Positions 32,996 to 45,099 are shown, numbered from the stretch's first letter. The stretch: DNA of 64,000 nt from Nematopogon swammerdamellus (GCA_946902875.1 OX336354.1:8901247-8965246), one strand, 5' to 3'. The notes: generated by a model from the letters alone, not told the origin. Translations and numbers: made by a program.

Positions 32996-34415
32996 GTGGT
33001 ATGCATTAGAGTTCAATGCGTTTAGCAAAGAATACATATTCCTAAAACAAAACGCTGAATGTTGCTATATGCATTAGAGTTCAATGCATTTAGCAAAGAA
33101 TATTTCTAAAACAAAACGCTTATTATTGCAATAATATCTTAGAGTTCAATGCGTTTAGCAAAGAATATTCCTAAAACAAAAGGCTGATTGTTGCAATATG
33201 CATTAGAGTTCAATGCGTTTAGCAAATAATATTCCTAAAACAAAACGCTGATTGTTGCAATATGCATTAGAGTTCAATGCGTTTAGCAAATAATATTCCT
33301 AAAACAAAACGCTGATTGTTGCAATATGCATTAGAGTTCAATGCGTTTAGCAAAGAATATTCCTAAAACAAAACGCTGATTGTTGCAATATGCATTAGAG
33401 TTCAATGCGTTTAGCAAAGAATATTCCTAAAACAAAACGCTGATTGTTGCAATATGCATTAGAGTTCAATGCGTTTAGCAAAGAATATTCCTAAAACAAA
33501 ACGCTGATTGTTGCAATATGCATTAGAGTTCAATGCGTTTAGCAAAGAATATTCCTAAAACAAAACACTGATTGTTGCAATATGCATTAGAGTTCAATGC
33601 GTTTAGCAAAGAATATTCCTAAAACAAAACGCTGATTGTTGCAATATGCATTAGAGTTCAATGCGTTTAGCAAAGAATATACCTAAAACAAAACGCTGAT
33701 TGTTGCAATATGCATTAGAGTTCAATGCGTTTAGCAAAGAATATTCCTAAAACAAAACGCTGATTGTTGCAATATGCATTAGAGTTCAATGCGTTTAGCA
33801 AAGAATATTCCTAAAACAAAAGGCTGATTGTTGCAATATGCATTAGAGTTCAATGCGTTTAGCAAAGAATATACCTAAAACAAAACGCTGATTGTTGCAA
33901 TATGCATTAGAGTTCAATGCGTTTAGCAAAGAATATTCCTAAAACAAAACGCTGATTGTTGCAATATGCATTAGAGTTCAATGCGTTTAGCAAAGAATAT
34001 TCCTAAAACAAAACGCTGATTGTTGCAATATGCATTAGAGTTCAATGCGTTTAGCAAAGAATATTCCTAAAACAAAACGCTGATTGTTGCAATATGCATT
34101 AGAGTTCAATGCGTTTAGCAAAGAATATTCCTAAAACAAAACGCAGATTGTTGCAATATGCATTAGAGTTCAATGCGTTTAGCAAAGAATATACCTAAAA
34201 CAAAACGCTGATTGTTGCAATATGCATTAGAGTTCAATGCGTTTAGCAAAGAATATACCTAAAACAAAACGCTGATTCTTGCAATATGCATTAGAGTTCA
34301 ATGCGTTTAGCAAAGAATATTCCTAAAACAAAACGCAGATTGTTGCAATATGCATTAGAGTTCAATGCATTTAGCAAAGAATATACCTAAAACAAAACGC
34401 AGATGGTTGCAATGT
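32996..34415. repeat. 64-bp satellite array, about 22 copies
   Basis: Unit: GCAATATGCATTAGAGTTCA, ATGCGTTTAGCAAAGAATAT, TCCTAAAACAAAACGCTGAT, TGTT. Central units are nearly identical, differing at one to three sites (T/A in ATTCCT/ATACCT, CTGATT/CAGATT). Edge units are more diverged. There is no coding frame. It lies in the large ey intron. Confidence 0.97.
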
Positions 34416-34620
34416 CACGCTCTCCTGTGAATTTCCTAATTTGACCGGCGCGGCGCCTCGGTTAAGACATTTTTTTGACATTTCGTTGCGTACAACGTAA
34501 CGCGCTCAAGTAAATAATTGTATGGCAATTTAAATACCAACTGGCCCGCTAGAGGGGTTGCATCTTTTATTCATACAACTATTTACTAAAGGATAAGGAT
34601 AAGATGCCGTGCTAAAGGGC

Positions 34621-34815
34621 GATAGACTACCCACCTCTCATCTTGGTACGGTCCTTCCAATGAGTCATGCAGCAGGTGGGTTTTTCGTGTCTCTTAATTG
34701 CTGCTTGATAGTTGTCTTGTCCTAATACTTTACAAGAATTCTTGTAGCACAACACTCTTTCGATTACTCAGCTTACCCCGATTGTCGAAATAGAGCGTGT
34801 GGTATGTATGTACGT
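34621..34815 (+). repeat. Dispersed repeat, family X
   Basis: ACCCACCTCTCATCTTGGTA, GCTTGATAGTTGTCTTGTCC, then CCCCGATTGTCG and GCGTGTGGTATGTATG match the copy at 21157. Confidence 0.6.
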
Positions 34816-35109
34816 AAATATTTACTTACTTAATTTCAAACAAATCTCATAATCGAGCCTCTGATGTAGTTACGCACTACACCTACATTTATGTTCATGA
34901 TGTCGCCGGAACATTCGTGTTTTACCCGGGATGAGGTGCTATGACAGGGCCCTTCCCTTGTATTCTTACCCGAATACCTGAACTATGCACACACGTTTAT
35001 AAAGATTTTTCACCTACTCGGCGAGTTCCTTTATCCTTTTGAATTATTTGGAGGACAGAAAGATTGTCAACATCTGAAAGGTATAATATATATTGTTTTA
35101 AGTTCATAA

Positions 35110-35512
35110 TTTTTTTTATGTAATCCGGTATGGGTGGCTGAGTCGGAGGGGCCAAAGCACATGCTCCGACCAGCCAATATCACCTCCGAGAAGGTAGGTG
35201 CCATACCGGAGACTTCCCTGGATTGCTGGCTATACTGGACTGGAGGAGAAAACAACCGAGGCTGCTATGCGGCCATCTTACATCCAGTACGGTGGTACCA
35301 ACCCAATCGGCTACAATTTGAGCCTACCACCTAGTAAGGGGCAAGGGAAGGGACCTACAGTTTTACACCGGTTCCGAACGGTGAAGCAGCAGGTGTAGGT
35401 ATGCACGTAAATTTTTTCGTCAGAAAAAACTCATTGGTACACGCCGACCGGATTTGAACCTCGGACCTCTCGCATGAGAAGCCGATGCGCAAACCACTCG
35501 GCCACCCGCCGA
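35110..35512 (-). mobile_element. SINE-C, full-length copy
   Basis: On the minus strand it starts GGCGGGTGGCCGAGTGGTTT (A box) with GAGGTTCAAATCCGGTCGG (B box). It then has TACACCTGCTGCTTCACCGT, the core GTAAAACTGTAGGTCCCTTC, GTACCACCGTACTGGATGT and the tail CAGCCACCCATACCGGATTA plus an A-run. About 400 bp. The short plus-strand frames across it are artefacts. Confidence 0.88.
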
Positions 35513-37409
35513 TTAAATGTATGTAAATAAAGATATTAGGTACTCACCTTAATAGCTGTTGAGAACAGAAAAAAATCATTATAAAAGGGTGGGTTTTCAT
35601 TACTTTCTTTTTTCGCCATATCCAGATAATTCTCGCCAATAATAACCAGATACACGTTAAATCTCTTTAACCAACCGAGTGCTAGGTCCCCGCTAGTGCA
35701 TCGTGGGGAGCGCGGGGTGCCACGGGCAACCGGGCAACACGGGCCGGGCAGAGGGTGCCGGGCGAAATAAAATAAAATTTGTTACACTGCTTATCTCGAC
35801 TCGGCAGGAAGGGTGCACCGCCTAAGTACTGTTAAATACAATATTAGGAAATAGTTATTTGAAAGAGCGCTATAAAGGGTTAGGTATGTGGGTTTTTGTG
35901 CGTAGGGGGAGGTTTCGCAGAGCAAAAACGGAGCAGGTAGGAATATGTACGTGAAAAAAAAATTTGTTAGGGCAACGCAGCTAGTGTTTTGGGTACGGTG
36001 GGGGAGTCGGCGGAGATGGCCGAAATTGATATCATTTAGTATTAATTTTAGTTAAATTGCACTTTTACTTTCTATATATACATATTATATAAAGCAAAAT
36101 AAAATAGATAAAATAACGTTTTGCTTAGAATATATGTTTTATGACCAATTTATAAAAACAACTACAAATTACTTTATTAGTTCTACTAAATAAGAAAGGT
36201 TTTCTGATTTTAGTACTATTATAGGAAGTATCTTCATGAAAAGTTTGCAATAAACGATGTGAATTTTTTTCTAGTATTCGATAATTGAACCCTATCAATT
36301 ACTTTGATATCAGTCTATCATTTCTTAGCCACAGTCCACGCTTCCAAACCGCAAGGTGCTTTAGCATTCCAAGGTGCATTCCAAAGTAGAGCATAGAATA
36401 ACAGAGTATCGCCTTACGAGCCGATTAACCGGTACTTTCGTGCTCTGCGGCCTGCGGTTACTGAGACAAAAACATTCGTATCGGATGTTGACAGCTGACG
36501 GTCGCCTGACAGGCCGGTGACGGGTAATTTGACAGGTTCGGACACCCGAAAACATGTCACGGTGTGTAAACACGATACGGCCGTGAAGGGCGATGTTTTG
36601 GTGCGGTTTTTAGACCTATATGGTTTGACTGATATGGTGGATTCTAATAGCAGTTCACAGAAGTCTGGTCATTGAATTGACGGATCTGTCTGGTCTGGTC
36701 TTAAAGAAGGGGAGGACTGAGCTTTGATTCCCCCCTCCCTCCTCAATATACATTCGCGGAAAGATCATACTTCCATAACAAATACATTCAATCATTCAAG
36801 CATTTAAATCTCTTTGATACATAACTATTACCTCTTACATTCCTATACCTACATTGTTTTAATTGCCTACGTATTCGAAGATCTACATAATGTATATCTC
36901 TAACTAATATAAATCGCAACGTTTGTCTTTATATATGTCTTTCTGTAATGGATAAACTCAAAAACAGCTGAACCAATTTAGGTGTTGAGCAGTGAACGAA
37001 AACGTCGAGCGAGGCTCGATTACAATCGAGAATGCAAGAGTTTGTTAGATGGATAAAAGATGAAGGTGATTCGAATTTCGAGAGTTATTTGTTTTGGAAC
37101 GTGTCGTCGCCGCCGCGCCGGCCGGTTTCAAAATAACCGCTTGAAATTATATACTTATAATAGTATAACCTTAAAAAGTATGACAATTTAGCAATTTGGT
37201 AATACTTTCGTAGGACACATTTGACATCCTAATCCCGCCTATATTTATCTTTTACTCGAAGACTGTAACTACTTTACCTGTGACTAGGTATAACATTACT
37301 TTGAAGCGAGAGGTCGAACCTAGATGGTTCGACATCCCAGAATCCCAGATCGAAGGATTTAGGTGCGTAATCTATACAACACTCTAGTAAGTAAAGGATA
37401 TCGCTGTCT
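35513..37409. other. ey intron, no gene seen
   Basis: GC-rich patches at 35695-35765 and 37100-37130; otherwise AT-rich. An ACGTTTGTCTTTATATATG segment near 36920 resembles starts of dispersed repeats. No coding evidence is found. Confidence 0.35.
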
Positions 37410-37567
37410 ATACATACCACACGCTTTATCCCGACAATCGGGGTAAGCAGAGTAATGGATGTTGTGCTACAAGAACTCAGGAAAATTTACAGCACAACAC
37501 CGACCACCAGTTTCGCAAAGTATAAGGACAAGATAACTATCAAGAGGCAAGGAAGGCACGAAGACCA
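37410..37567 (-). repeat. Dispersed repeat, family X
   Basis: Inverted copy: CATACCACACGCTTTATCCC, GACAATCGGGGTAAGCAGAG, then TACAGCACAACACCGACCAC. Compare 21157-21390. Confidence 0.6.
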
Positions 37568-37594
37568 ATCGAAATTTTGCAATATCGATGCGAG

Positions 37595-37639
37595 GGATAG
37601 CCCGATAGTTACGTGGGTCACGTAACTATCGGGCTATCC
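37595..37639. repeat. Perfect hairpin with 21-bp stem and 3-base loop
   Basis: GATAGCCCGATAGTTACGTG, loop GGT, then CACGTAACTATCGGGCTATC; each arm has one more G or C at its outer end. It directly follows family X. Confidence 0.9.
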
Positions 37640-39934
37640 TTATCTGATATGCTCGCTTGTCCCCTTTGCTTCTTTCATAGCTCCTCGCCTGGCCAATCGT
37701 AGTCCTGCTGCAGGCACACTGCTATCTACAATCAACGCTTACATCACCACTCGGCCAGTACGGGCCAATCGGACCTTCAGTGCATTCGGACGGCCAGCAC
37801 AAAGCGATCACACAACTTGACGTGAACTTGACAGTTCCATCTCAAGCGACAGTACAATAAACATCTTCCTTTGAGTCAGGCGCCTTTGATCAACGTTGCC
37901 TCGCAGGCTTTGGGCCCGATGTGGTAATAATGTCAAATGCAGTAATTGCTAGAACAGGTGTAATGTTCTGAGTTAGGTGGATAGTCAAATAAGTGCTTGT
38001 AGATTTGAACGAGATTATCGGCTTGGAGATAATGGTTTAGCTCACGGGGTTGGCAGATTTGATCAAAGGAAATTTCAATACTGGAACGAGCCTAGAACAT
38101 TTTCTACGGGGCCGAACCATGGCAGGGATGCTACAAATATTGGGATGGTGTTAATCCCAAACCATCCCAAACCCTTCCCCCTCCCCCCCCCTCCCCATTC
38201 TTAGGCCCAATTGTGGGAAGAAGGATTATCCTTCCATTCCGCTAATGTTAAGATTAACTCGCTCAAATTTATAATATCTTCTCCTGTATCCTATGATTAG
38301 TGGAACGACACAAATCAGAGTAGAAACGTGCATTATTTATTAATTATTAAGTCATGTCAAGTATGACAAGGTCCTATAGGTGTATATCCACTTTTGGAAC
38401 CGACGGTACTTACAAAAGTTGTAAAAATCAAAGCATGGTAGAGAACTGACACTGCTTCATACTGGTACATACCAATAAATAATTTGATGTATATAGACTC
38501 TATGTAGACACAAATCATCTACACACGAGCTGTCAATATCTATCGACTGGTCAATCGGCCCAATCCGATCACAGAGACCAAAATGTCCAGTCAGCCGTTG
38601 GTAGAGTCAGCAGCGAAATATCCGCACGAACTCCCGCCCAATAGCGGAAGACTATACAAAGACAGAGAGGTTCGAGATTTTAAAGTGAAACTTTAATGAA
38701 GTTACAGAGAGATTAGAAAGTGTTGCTACTTCCAATGATATAGATCTTTCAGGGAGGGATTTGATAACTGCACACCGTCGCGTAGTGATTGTTGAATATA
38801 CTCAGAGTATCGTCGACATGGTGTATGTGGATATTATGATATTTCTGTTTTACCTCTTATTTCTCCTGTTTGTTCTTTATAGCCTAGCGTATACATACAT
38901 TTCGCTACAATTACTTTCTCCTTTCTTTTTGTAGATTTTTCTTCTTTCTTTTATGCATTGCTGCCACTATATTCTTATGTGTCTAACGACGACGCTGCCT
39001 GGAGGCAAACTTGATTATTGTTTGTATCTTTCTGTATTTTCTTGTCTGTTTGTTTTTGGCCAAATAAATAAAAAAAACATGCTATCCTCAATTATTTTAC
39101 CATAATCAGCTACTTTTTCATCGAATACCTAACTTCACCTCTAAAGTGGTTCATATCCGACTTGCAGGCCATTTATTTGCGATTCAAAGAAATGAGTTTT
39201 AGGAGTAGAAATAAGAAATAAGAAAATTTCTTATTTATTAGGAGAAAAAGATATTTAATATCTTTTTCCCCTACAACATTACATTATTTTATTACACACA
39301 TTTAAACATCAAGAAATAACAAAGAAATATTAATAAAATTAACACACACATTTAAAAAATTAGAGAAGAGAGGGAAAAAAAAGGACTGGACACAGTCTAT
39401 GCTGAATCTAGTGAAGAGTTCACTAGACTCAGCGTTGTATTCAAGTCCAGCCCATGAACAATTATATACATTTAACAATTAAATGACGCACAACGCATGA
39501 GTAAGGAAAGGAAGAATGATACGTAAACTTTTTTGTCAACCTATTATTAGTGACGCGCATGTACAAAATTTCCTATTATACTAGGTATTACACATTAAAT
39601 TGTTTAAATAATTAAGCATTTTCAGTATACATTTTGTTTTATAATAAACAGAAAATATATCATTAATTAATCATTTTTTTTTGTATGTTAGTAGTAAGCG
39701 TGTACTCGCTTTATATTTCTTCACCAGATAGATGCAAAGCCGAAAAATATAATGTGTGAAGCGATATATACCTAGATAGAAATACTTTATTGCTCCAAAA
39801 ACTTTACAGAAACAAGCTCGATATATAATAATTTACATGAGTGACAAAGGGGGACTGATCCCTTATAGGGATTTCTAACAGTCAATATTTGGATGTTTGA
39901 GATTCGTGTGTTGTGAAATATAATACTAGCATAG
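37640..39934. other. ey intron, no gene seen
   Basis: A C-rich tract lies at 38180-38200. Short imperfect palindromes occur near 39215-39265 and 39385-39450 (GGACTGGACACAGTC... and its inverse AAGTCCAGCCC). No gene or confident repeat family was identified, except an ACTTTATTGCTCC LINE-end-like scrap at 39782. Confidence 0.35.
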
Positions 39935-40130
39935 AATAGAAATAGAAACTCTTTATTGCACACAATTGACAGAAGAACAGTACACAAGAAACAAGAAATA
40001 GAGGAATGCGCAAAGACGGACTTATCACTGCAAGCGATTTCTTCCAGTCAACCTTTGGGTGATGGATGAGGAATACATACAGAGAAAGAAGTATGGGTAG
40101 TACACGGGAAAGGGAGGAGGAATACGTGTT
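39935..40130 (-). mobile_element. LINE 3' end (ACTCTTTATTG type)
   Basis: AATAGAAACTCTTTATTGCA, then AGGAATGCGCAAAGACGGAC, TTATCACTGCAAGCGATTTC and CAGTCAACCTTTGGGTG. The same sequence lies at 48660-48870, and a relative at 56755-56885. Reading it as an antisense 3' UTR with its polyadenylation signal is inference. Confidence 0.6.
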
Positions 40131-40420
40131 TTATTTTATTAATAGGCCTAGCCATTAAAAGGGGCAACGCAGCGTGCGTATTGGGTACTGTGGCGGAGTC
40201 GTAGGAGTTGGACGAAATTTTTACTTACAGTAAGGCTTAAAGTTTTTTATTTATTTATTAGGTTAATTTTATCAATAATATACATTTGTCTCATTAAGAA
40301 TACGTTACTTCGATTAAACAAATTATTAATGACACACATATCGGTAGTTAATATAAATAGAATATAACGATTGTGGCACCTGAAAATAAAATACTTGAGA
40401 AAGTGGGCTCTCCCTAAATG

Positions 40421-40443
40421 CCCCCCCCCCCCCCCCCCCCCCC
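40421..40443. repeat. Poly(C) run, 23 bases, at a LINE edge
   Basis: The homopolymer ends at the start of an RTE-like LINE fragment. Confidence 0.9.
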
Positions 40444-40537
40444 GATAGATGGACAGACGGCCTAAAGAAGATAGCCGGGAGTGGATGGATGAGGCCTACG
40501 TCCAGCAGTAGACCGATACGGGCTGATGATGATGACA
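40444..40537 (+). pseudogene. RTE-like LINE 3' end fragment
   Basis: GATGGACAGACGGCCTAAAG, AAGATAGCCGGGAGTGGATG, then CCAGCAGTAGACCGATACGG and the (GATGAT) tail. It is an internally deleted version of the ends at 6905-7037 and 55565-55700. Confidence 0.7.
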
Positions 40538-40669
40538 TAAATTCTATACATATATGTAGTACACAGACAAGTAAATTAGTTACGTGTATCCTAGTGTGAA
40601 TTGTGAAATACATTAGCGAGTAAAGTTCAGTCTCTATATAGTTCTTGTCCTGTACATCTTAAGTCTGTT

Positions 40670-40920
40670 TGTTGGCGGCTGTATTTGCGGCGGTGTCTGG
40701 CGCAGCGGCAGCGCGGCGGAGGTCGCAGGCGGACACGGGTGAGGCACGGGAGGGTACAGGCGGGATTCGGGTGGGCACTAGCGGGGTTCGGGATGGTGCG
40801 CGCGGGGTTCGGGAGGGTTCGCGCGGGGCTCGGGAGGGTTCGCGCGGGTAGGGAATGCCTGGAGCGTCGTGCGCAGTCGCTTGGAACTAACGCGCCTGTG
40901 CGCTAATATTCGGCGATCAT
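40670..40920. repeat. GC-rich block with ~21-bp G-rich repeats
   Basis: GCGCGGGGTTCGGGAGGGTT, with one more base, repeats about four times with changes between 40770 and 40850. Runs of three or more G could form G-quadruplexes. The two frames over it (RVREGSRG-type) reflect the repeat and are not called. Confidence 0.6.
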
Positions 40921-41066
40921 TTCGCTGGGTAATTATAGCGCAGGTTGCGCGCTCCTCGCCGCCAGAGTACGGAGATGGGTTCGAACCCCGGGCGGGGAAA
41001 TGTTAGCAGAAAATATTACATGTTTGTAACCCGATATATTATGTACTTTTTTTATTATATTTTTTT

Positions 41067-41140
41067 ATGGAAACTGACACGGTTGGCTACATCACCTACA
41101 CTACAACATCCGTGATGTCAGCCCATAACACTGTTAAAAG
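41067..41140 (-). mobile_element. SINE-B tail
   Basis: Reverse complement of the SINE-B end: TTTATGGAAACTGACACGG, TTGGCTACATCACCTAC and ACATCCGTGATGTCAGCCCA. A tRNA-like scrap with GATGGGTTCGAACCCCG precedes it at 40975-40991. Confidence 0.7.
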
Positions 41141-41323
41141 TTACCTAATATTAAAATTGTGTCTGCTGCCTGTTTATCTGTCGTCTGTCTGTTATTCTTA
41201 AATTCACCGTCTAACTAGATTAGATCACTCTAAGTGAAATCAATCGACTCAGTGTAAAATCACGTAAGTGAAGACGAATAAACATAGCCAAAATTAAATG
41301 TATGTTTAGCATTTTATTAGAAA

Positions 41324-41702
41324 CTAGCTTTTGCCCGCGGCTTCACTCGCGTGAAATTCGCATTTAAAAAGAAGAAAGTAAGTAAGCCCGCTACGCGCGC
41401 CGAAATAAAGGTATACTTTATTTCGGCGCGCGGAACAATTCGGTTTGTATGAGAGCCACATCTTAGCGTAACCGGAACTGAATTTTATTTAGCCTATCCT
41501 GAGTCCCGTTTAATTAAATGTGCTTGTACTTTCATCGAATTCGGATGATCGGTTTAAGAGTTATGGTGGAACATATATACATACCTACAGAAAAGATTTC
41601 TAAAAATCGTCAATTTAGTTTAAGTATCATACATAGAGTCCACAAACGCAATATCTCACAAAACAAAGTAACTTACTCCATGACAGTTATTATTAGTATT
41701 GA
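41324..41702 (-). mobile_element. Helitron-like element, 379 bp
   Basis: On the minus strand it starts TCAATACTAATAATAACTGT at 41702 and ends GCCGCGGGCAAAAGCTAG at 41324, inserted between A and T. A hairpin with GGCGCGC arms around TATACTTTATTTC lies near 41395-41440. Confidence 0.75.
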
Positions 41703-41726
41703 TTAAAGAAGAAAGAGACATTTCAT

Positions 41727-42105
41727 GTCAGCCTCGATAGTGCGGTCGGTCGATTGTCGGTCGGATGATAAGCACACCGTCTGGGCGCGGTCAGTGGATG
41801 GATGCATGACCGCTCGACCGTTGGAGGCTGACCGTGGTCTGGATTCCAGGTAAAACTGTAGGTTCCTTCCCTTCTTATCTTACTAAGTGGTACGGTTTAA
41901 CCCGCCCAGGTTGGAACCACCGCACTGAATGAGAGGTCGCTTGAAACGGCTATGTAAATAGTTCGTGTTTTTCGTCCCCTTCAGTGTAGCCGGCACGACC
42001 GAAGGGAAGCACTGACATGGAACCTAGTTCACCAAGGTGTTATGGGTTGACATCACGGATGTAGTAGGTGATGTAGCCAGCCGTGTCAGTTTTCATAAAA
42101 AAGAA
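41727..42105 (+). mobile_element. SINE-B, full-length copy
   Basis: Head GTCAGCCTCGATAG-TGCGGT, 5S-like GGGCGCGGTCAGTGGATGG, closing GTTGGAGGCTGACCGTGG, core GTAAAACTGTAGGTTCCTTC and AACCACCGCACTGAATGAG, then CCAAGGTGTTATGGGTTGAC and tail CCGTGTCAGTTTTCATAAAA. Confidence 0.88.
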
Positions 42106-43279
42106 AAACATCCAATGAAGTAATTTTGAACTCAGTGTTTACCCTTAACATCTACGGAGCCCTATTTGTATGTGCGTGAGTGTGGCCAAAGTGGGGTTCA
42201 CACACCCGCCAAACGCAACAGTGTCGTCTCTAGCAAGCGCCGCCGCGGGCGAGCGAGCATGCTCGCTGACATGTCACGAGAACCAATCTTGTTAACCCTT
42301 CGATTTTTTAAACAAAATGCCTGCGAAGATTTAGCTTAAGGGAAGCTTTATTTAGATAAGCAAACAATGATATCGTTGAATCATATAAGAGGTCATATTG
42401 TAAAGGTAGCGATTATGTAATATATAAATAAAAAAAATAGTTGAAAAGAAGAAGAAAACAAAAAAATTAAACAAGCATACTTTATTGAACAAAGACCAGT
42501 TTACAAAAGGTGGGCTGAGTTTAATAATATAAATAATATATAAATAATTAATCCAAAATAGCAATAATTAGGCAAGAACATTAATAATTTTATTTATAAG
42601 AATGAAAATTAATGGGAAAGCCGATTGATATACCAAAAGATTTTAAAATAATGAAACCGCTATTGTCATCATTGCAAACACTTTCGTTCATCTTACACAC
42701 AATTCGAATTAAGACGTGAATTATTGTGTGACGTGAGTATGTGAGGTCGAATTAAGAAGTGTGAGAGATCTATGTAATATGTTTGTTATTTTATTCTTTG
42801 TGCGAAACAATTTATTTTTCACATGTTGGATGAGATATCGTTTTGAATTTTTTGAATATGCCTAAAAAATACAAACCAAAACTTTCATACTATTTCAATA
42901 AACAGGTATATAGCGGGTTGAAGGTAGATTGTAAAGCGATGAAACTATGCGAGCCTGCTTCGTTTTTAATATTAGGTTAATATCTTTACGAAAGCACAAA
43001 GCTCCGAAAGAAAAAAGCTCGCGAAAGAGAGACGGAAAGCGCGCGGGGAAGGGAGACGTAGGATAGTATTAGTTTCACCTCAGCGCACTGCAAAATAGTA
43101 TTAATAACGATGTTATAGAAGAAAAGAAAACTATTTGCAACAACTAGATATAGGAATATGTATCTTTCTATTTTCTCGTAAGTATAAACTGTCTATGTAC
43201 CTGAATGCCTGACGGTCACTGTTGTTCAAAGGTTGAAAGTTGCTTAGCGAGCAATGTAGCGTATGGGAATATCTCTACG
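42106..43279. other. ey intron, unique sequence
   Basis: No gene is seen. A GC-rich patch lies at 42230-42270. The segment 42650-42760 carries several homeobox-like cores (CGAATTAAGACG, GTGAATTATTG, CGAATTAAGAAG) and is otherwise repeat-free. Confidence 0.3.
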
Positions 43280-43605
43280 TGATATGGTGCGTAACGAGGC
43301 AATCCGCCGACGTACCAAAGTAGTCGATATTGGACACTGGCTGGGTCGCTAAGCTCATGTGGCAGTGAGCTGGCCACGTCAGCCTAAGAGACGACGACCG
43401 TTGAAGTAACCGTGTGCTACGCTGGCGGCCGCGGACAGGAAATCGGAGTGTGGGAAGGAAGACTATCCGTCAGATGGGACGACGACAACAAGTACGTCGG
43501 CGGAAAGCAGTAGTTCCGTGCCGCTGAAAGCCGGGAGGACTGGAGGAAAATTGGAGAGGCGTATGCCCAGCAGTGGACGCATACACGCTGACTGACTGAC
43601 TGTAC
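43280..43605 (+). pseudogene. RTE-like LINE C-terminal fragment, second subfamily
   Basis: CGAGGCAATCCGCCGACGTA with CAAAGTAGTCGATATTGG gives EAIRRRTKVVDIG. Then CTCATGTGGCAGTGAGCTGG and TGGGACGACGACAACAAG follow, ending in GCCCAGCAGTGGACGCATAC and GACTGACTGACTG. The same family as 18500. Stops break the frame. Confidence 0.7.
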
Positions 43606-43666
43606 CTCAATAACCTGCATGTGATACTGTCGGACCCAAGTCTCCGCGTGTCATTTAGTGAGTTCG

Positions 43667-43711
43667 ACAGGGTTCTACGGAATAAGTCAATTCCGTAGAA
43701 CCCTGTCGGGT
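43667..43711. repeat. Perfect hairpin, 19-bp stem
   Basis: CGACAGGGTTCTACGGAAT, AAGTCA loop region, ATTCCGTAGAACCCTGTCG. Confidence 0.9.
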
Positions 43712-43782
43712 CAAGTCAACTGTACCTACTACTTATTTATCAGTCCAGGCGAGTATATCTCCTATATACCACCTATCTACTC

Positions 43783-44070
43783 ATTATAGAATGTTTTTTC
43801 GGTTATGCGGTTTATTTAAAGCGACTCACTTATGTTTGTCGACGTTTCGTCCCACACTCCGGGGACATCTTCCTTCAGGACTTGCGGTTTGCGACGACAC
43901 GCCGTCCAGTCAGATGTCAGTTGACATCTGACTGGACGACGTGTCGGGTGTCCTCCAGGTCGTCGCAGGCCGCGAGTCCTGAAGATGTCCCCGGAGTGTG
44001 GGACGAAACGTCGACAAACAAAAGTGAGTCGCTTTAATTATACCGCATAACCGAAAAAACATTCTATAAT
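43783..44070. mobile_element. Long fold-back element, 288 bp
   Basis: The ends ATTATAGAATGTTTTTTCGG and its reverse complement at 44051-44070 lead into long arms (GTCGACGTTTCGTCCCACAC, CCGGGGACATC) and a centre GTCAGATGTCAGTTGACATC. Nearly the whole element is one palindrome. The left and right arms differ by a short insertion around GTGTCGGGTGTCC. Confidence 0.8.
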
Positions 44071-44364
44071 CAGTAACAGCGGTAAAAGCCTAAACGAACA
44101 TACCTATCTACTCCATTTTTGTACTTAGAAACTAGCTTGGAATCCATGGACTCATTCGCATTCAGTTCAATTTGGGTTTCTTGGCGGAAATGTACTTTTA
44201 AATTTAGAACGAGAAAAAACACGCCAATTGCGCCCGCACCCACAGGCTCTCGCGAACGAAGCGTGAACCTTAGCGCTTGCCCATGCACCGCTCAAATATT
44301 TCGATTCTTTACTTATCAAATGTATGTAGGTACCAAATCGTTACGTTTAATACGTCTTATTATT

Positions 44365-44462
44365 AAAACCGGCCAAGTGCGAGTCGGACTCGCGCACCGA
44401 GGTTTCCGTACCACCACCTAATTGGTCGGTTTTTATTTTGGAGTTTGCACTTTAATTACACC
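44365..44462 (+). mobile_element. SINE-A head, interrupted by SINE-C
   Basis: ACCGGCCAAGTGCGAGTCGG, ACTCGCGCACCGAGGTTTCC and ACCTAATTGGTCGG match 1803-2158. The element stops where SINE-C begins. Its tail-type sequence reappears at 45100-45255. Confidence 0.75.
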
Positions 44463-44861
44463 ATTTTTTTATGCAATCCGGTATGCATGTCGGAGGGGAC
44501 AAAGCGCATGCTCCGACCAGCCAATATCACCTCTGAGAAGGTAGGTGCCATACGGGAGACTTCCCTGGATTGCTGGCTATACTGGACTAGCGGAGAACAC
44601 AGCCGAGGCTGCTATGCGGCCATCATACATCCGGTACGGTGGTACCAACCCGGTCGGCTACAATTTGAGCCTATACCACCTAGTAAGGGGCAAGGGAAGG
44701 TACCTACAGTTTTACACCGGTTCCGAACGGTGAAGCAGCAGGTGTAGGTATGCACGTAATTTTTTTCGTCAGAAAAAACTCATTGGTACACGCCGACCGG
44801 ATTTCAACCTCGGACCTCTCACATGAGAAGCCGATGACCAAACCACTGGGCCACCCGCCGC
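44463..44861 (-). mobile_element. SINE-C, full-length copy, nested in SINE-A
   Basis: On the minus strand: head GGCGGGTGGCCCAGTGGTTT and GAGGTTGAAATCCGGTCGG, core GTAAAACTGTAGGTACCTTC, and the tail ending GCATACCGGATTGCATAAAA. A few bases of the usual CAGCCACCCA motif are deleted. Confidence 0.85.
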
Positions 44862-45099
44862 TTAAATGCTTGTAAGTATGTATTATCGTTTTTACAATAG
44901 AGTAAAGATATTTGAGTCCTTCATATCCTCTCTTACGGCATCTATCGGTGACCATACCTTTCGGTACATACTTTTGTAGTTAAAATGTTAGTTAAATGAT
45001 CATTCGGTAGATGGCGCTGGCTCCTCCACATATTACGATAATTGTATGTGGTAATAATTAGCCCTCATATTTTAAACCCTTAATTTTCTTTCTTCTTGC

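Noticed and set aside
40669..40906. Gly/Arg-rich frames
   Set aside because: They reflect the 21-bp G-rich repeat at 40770-40850.
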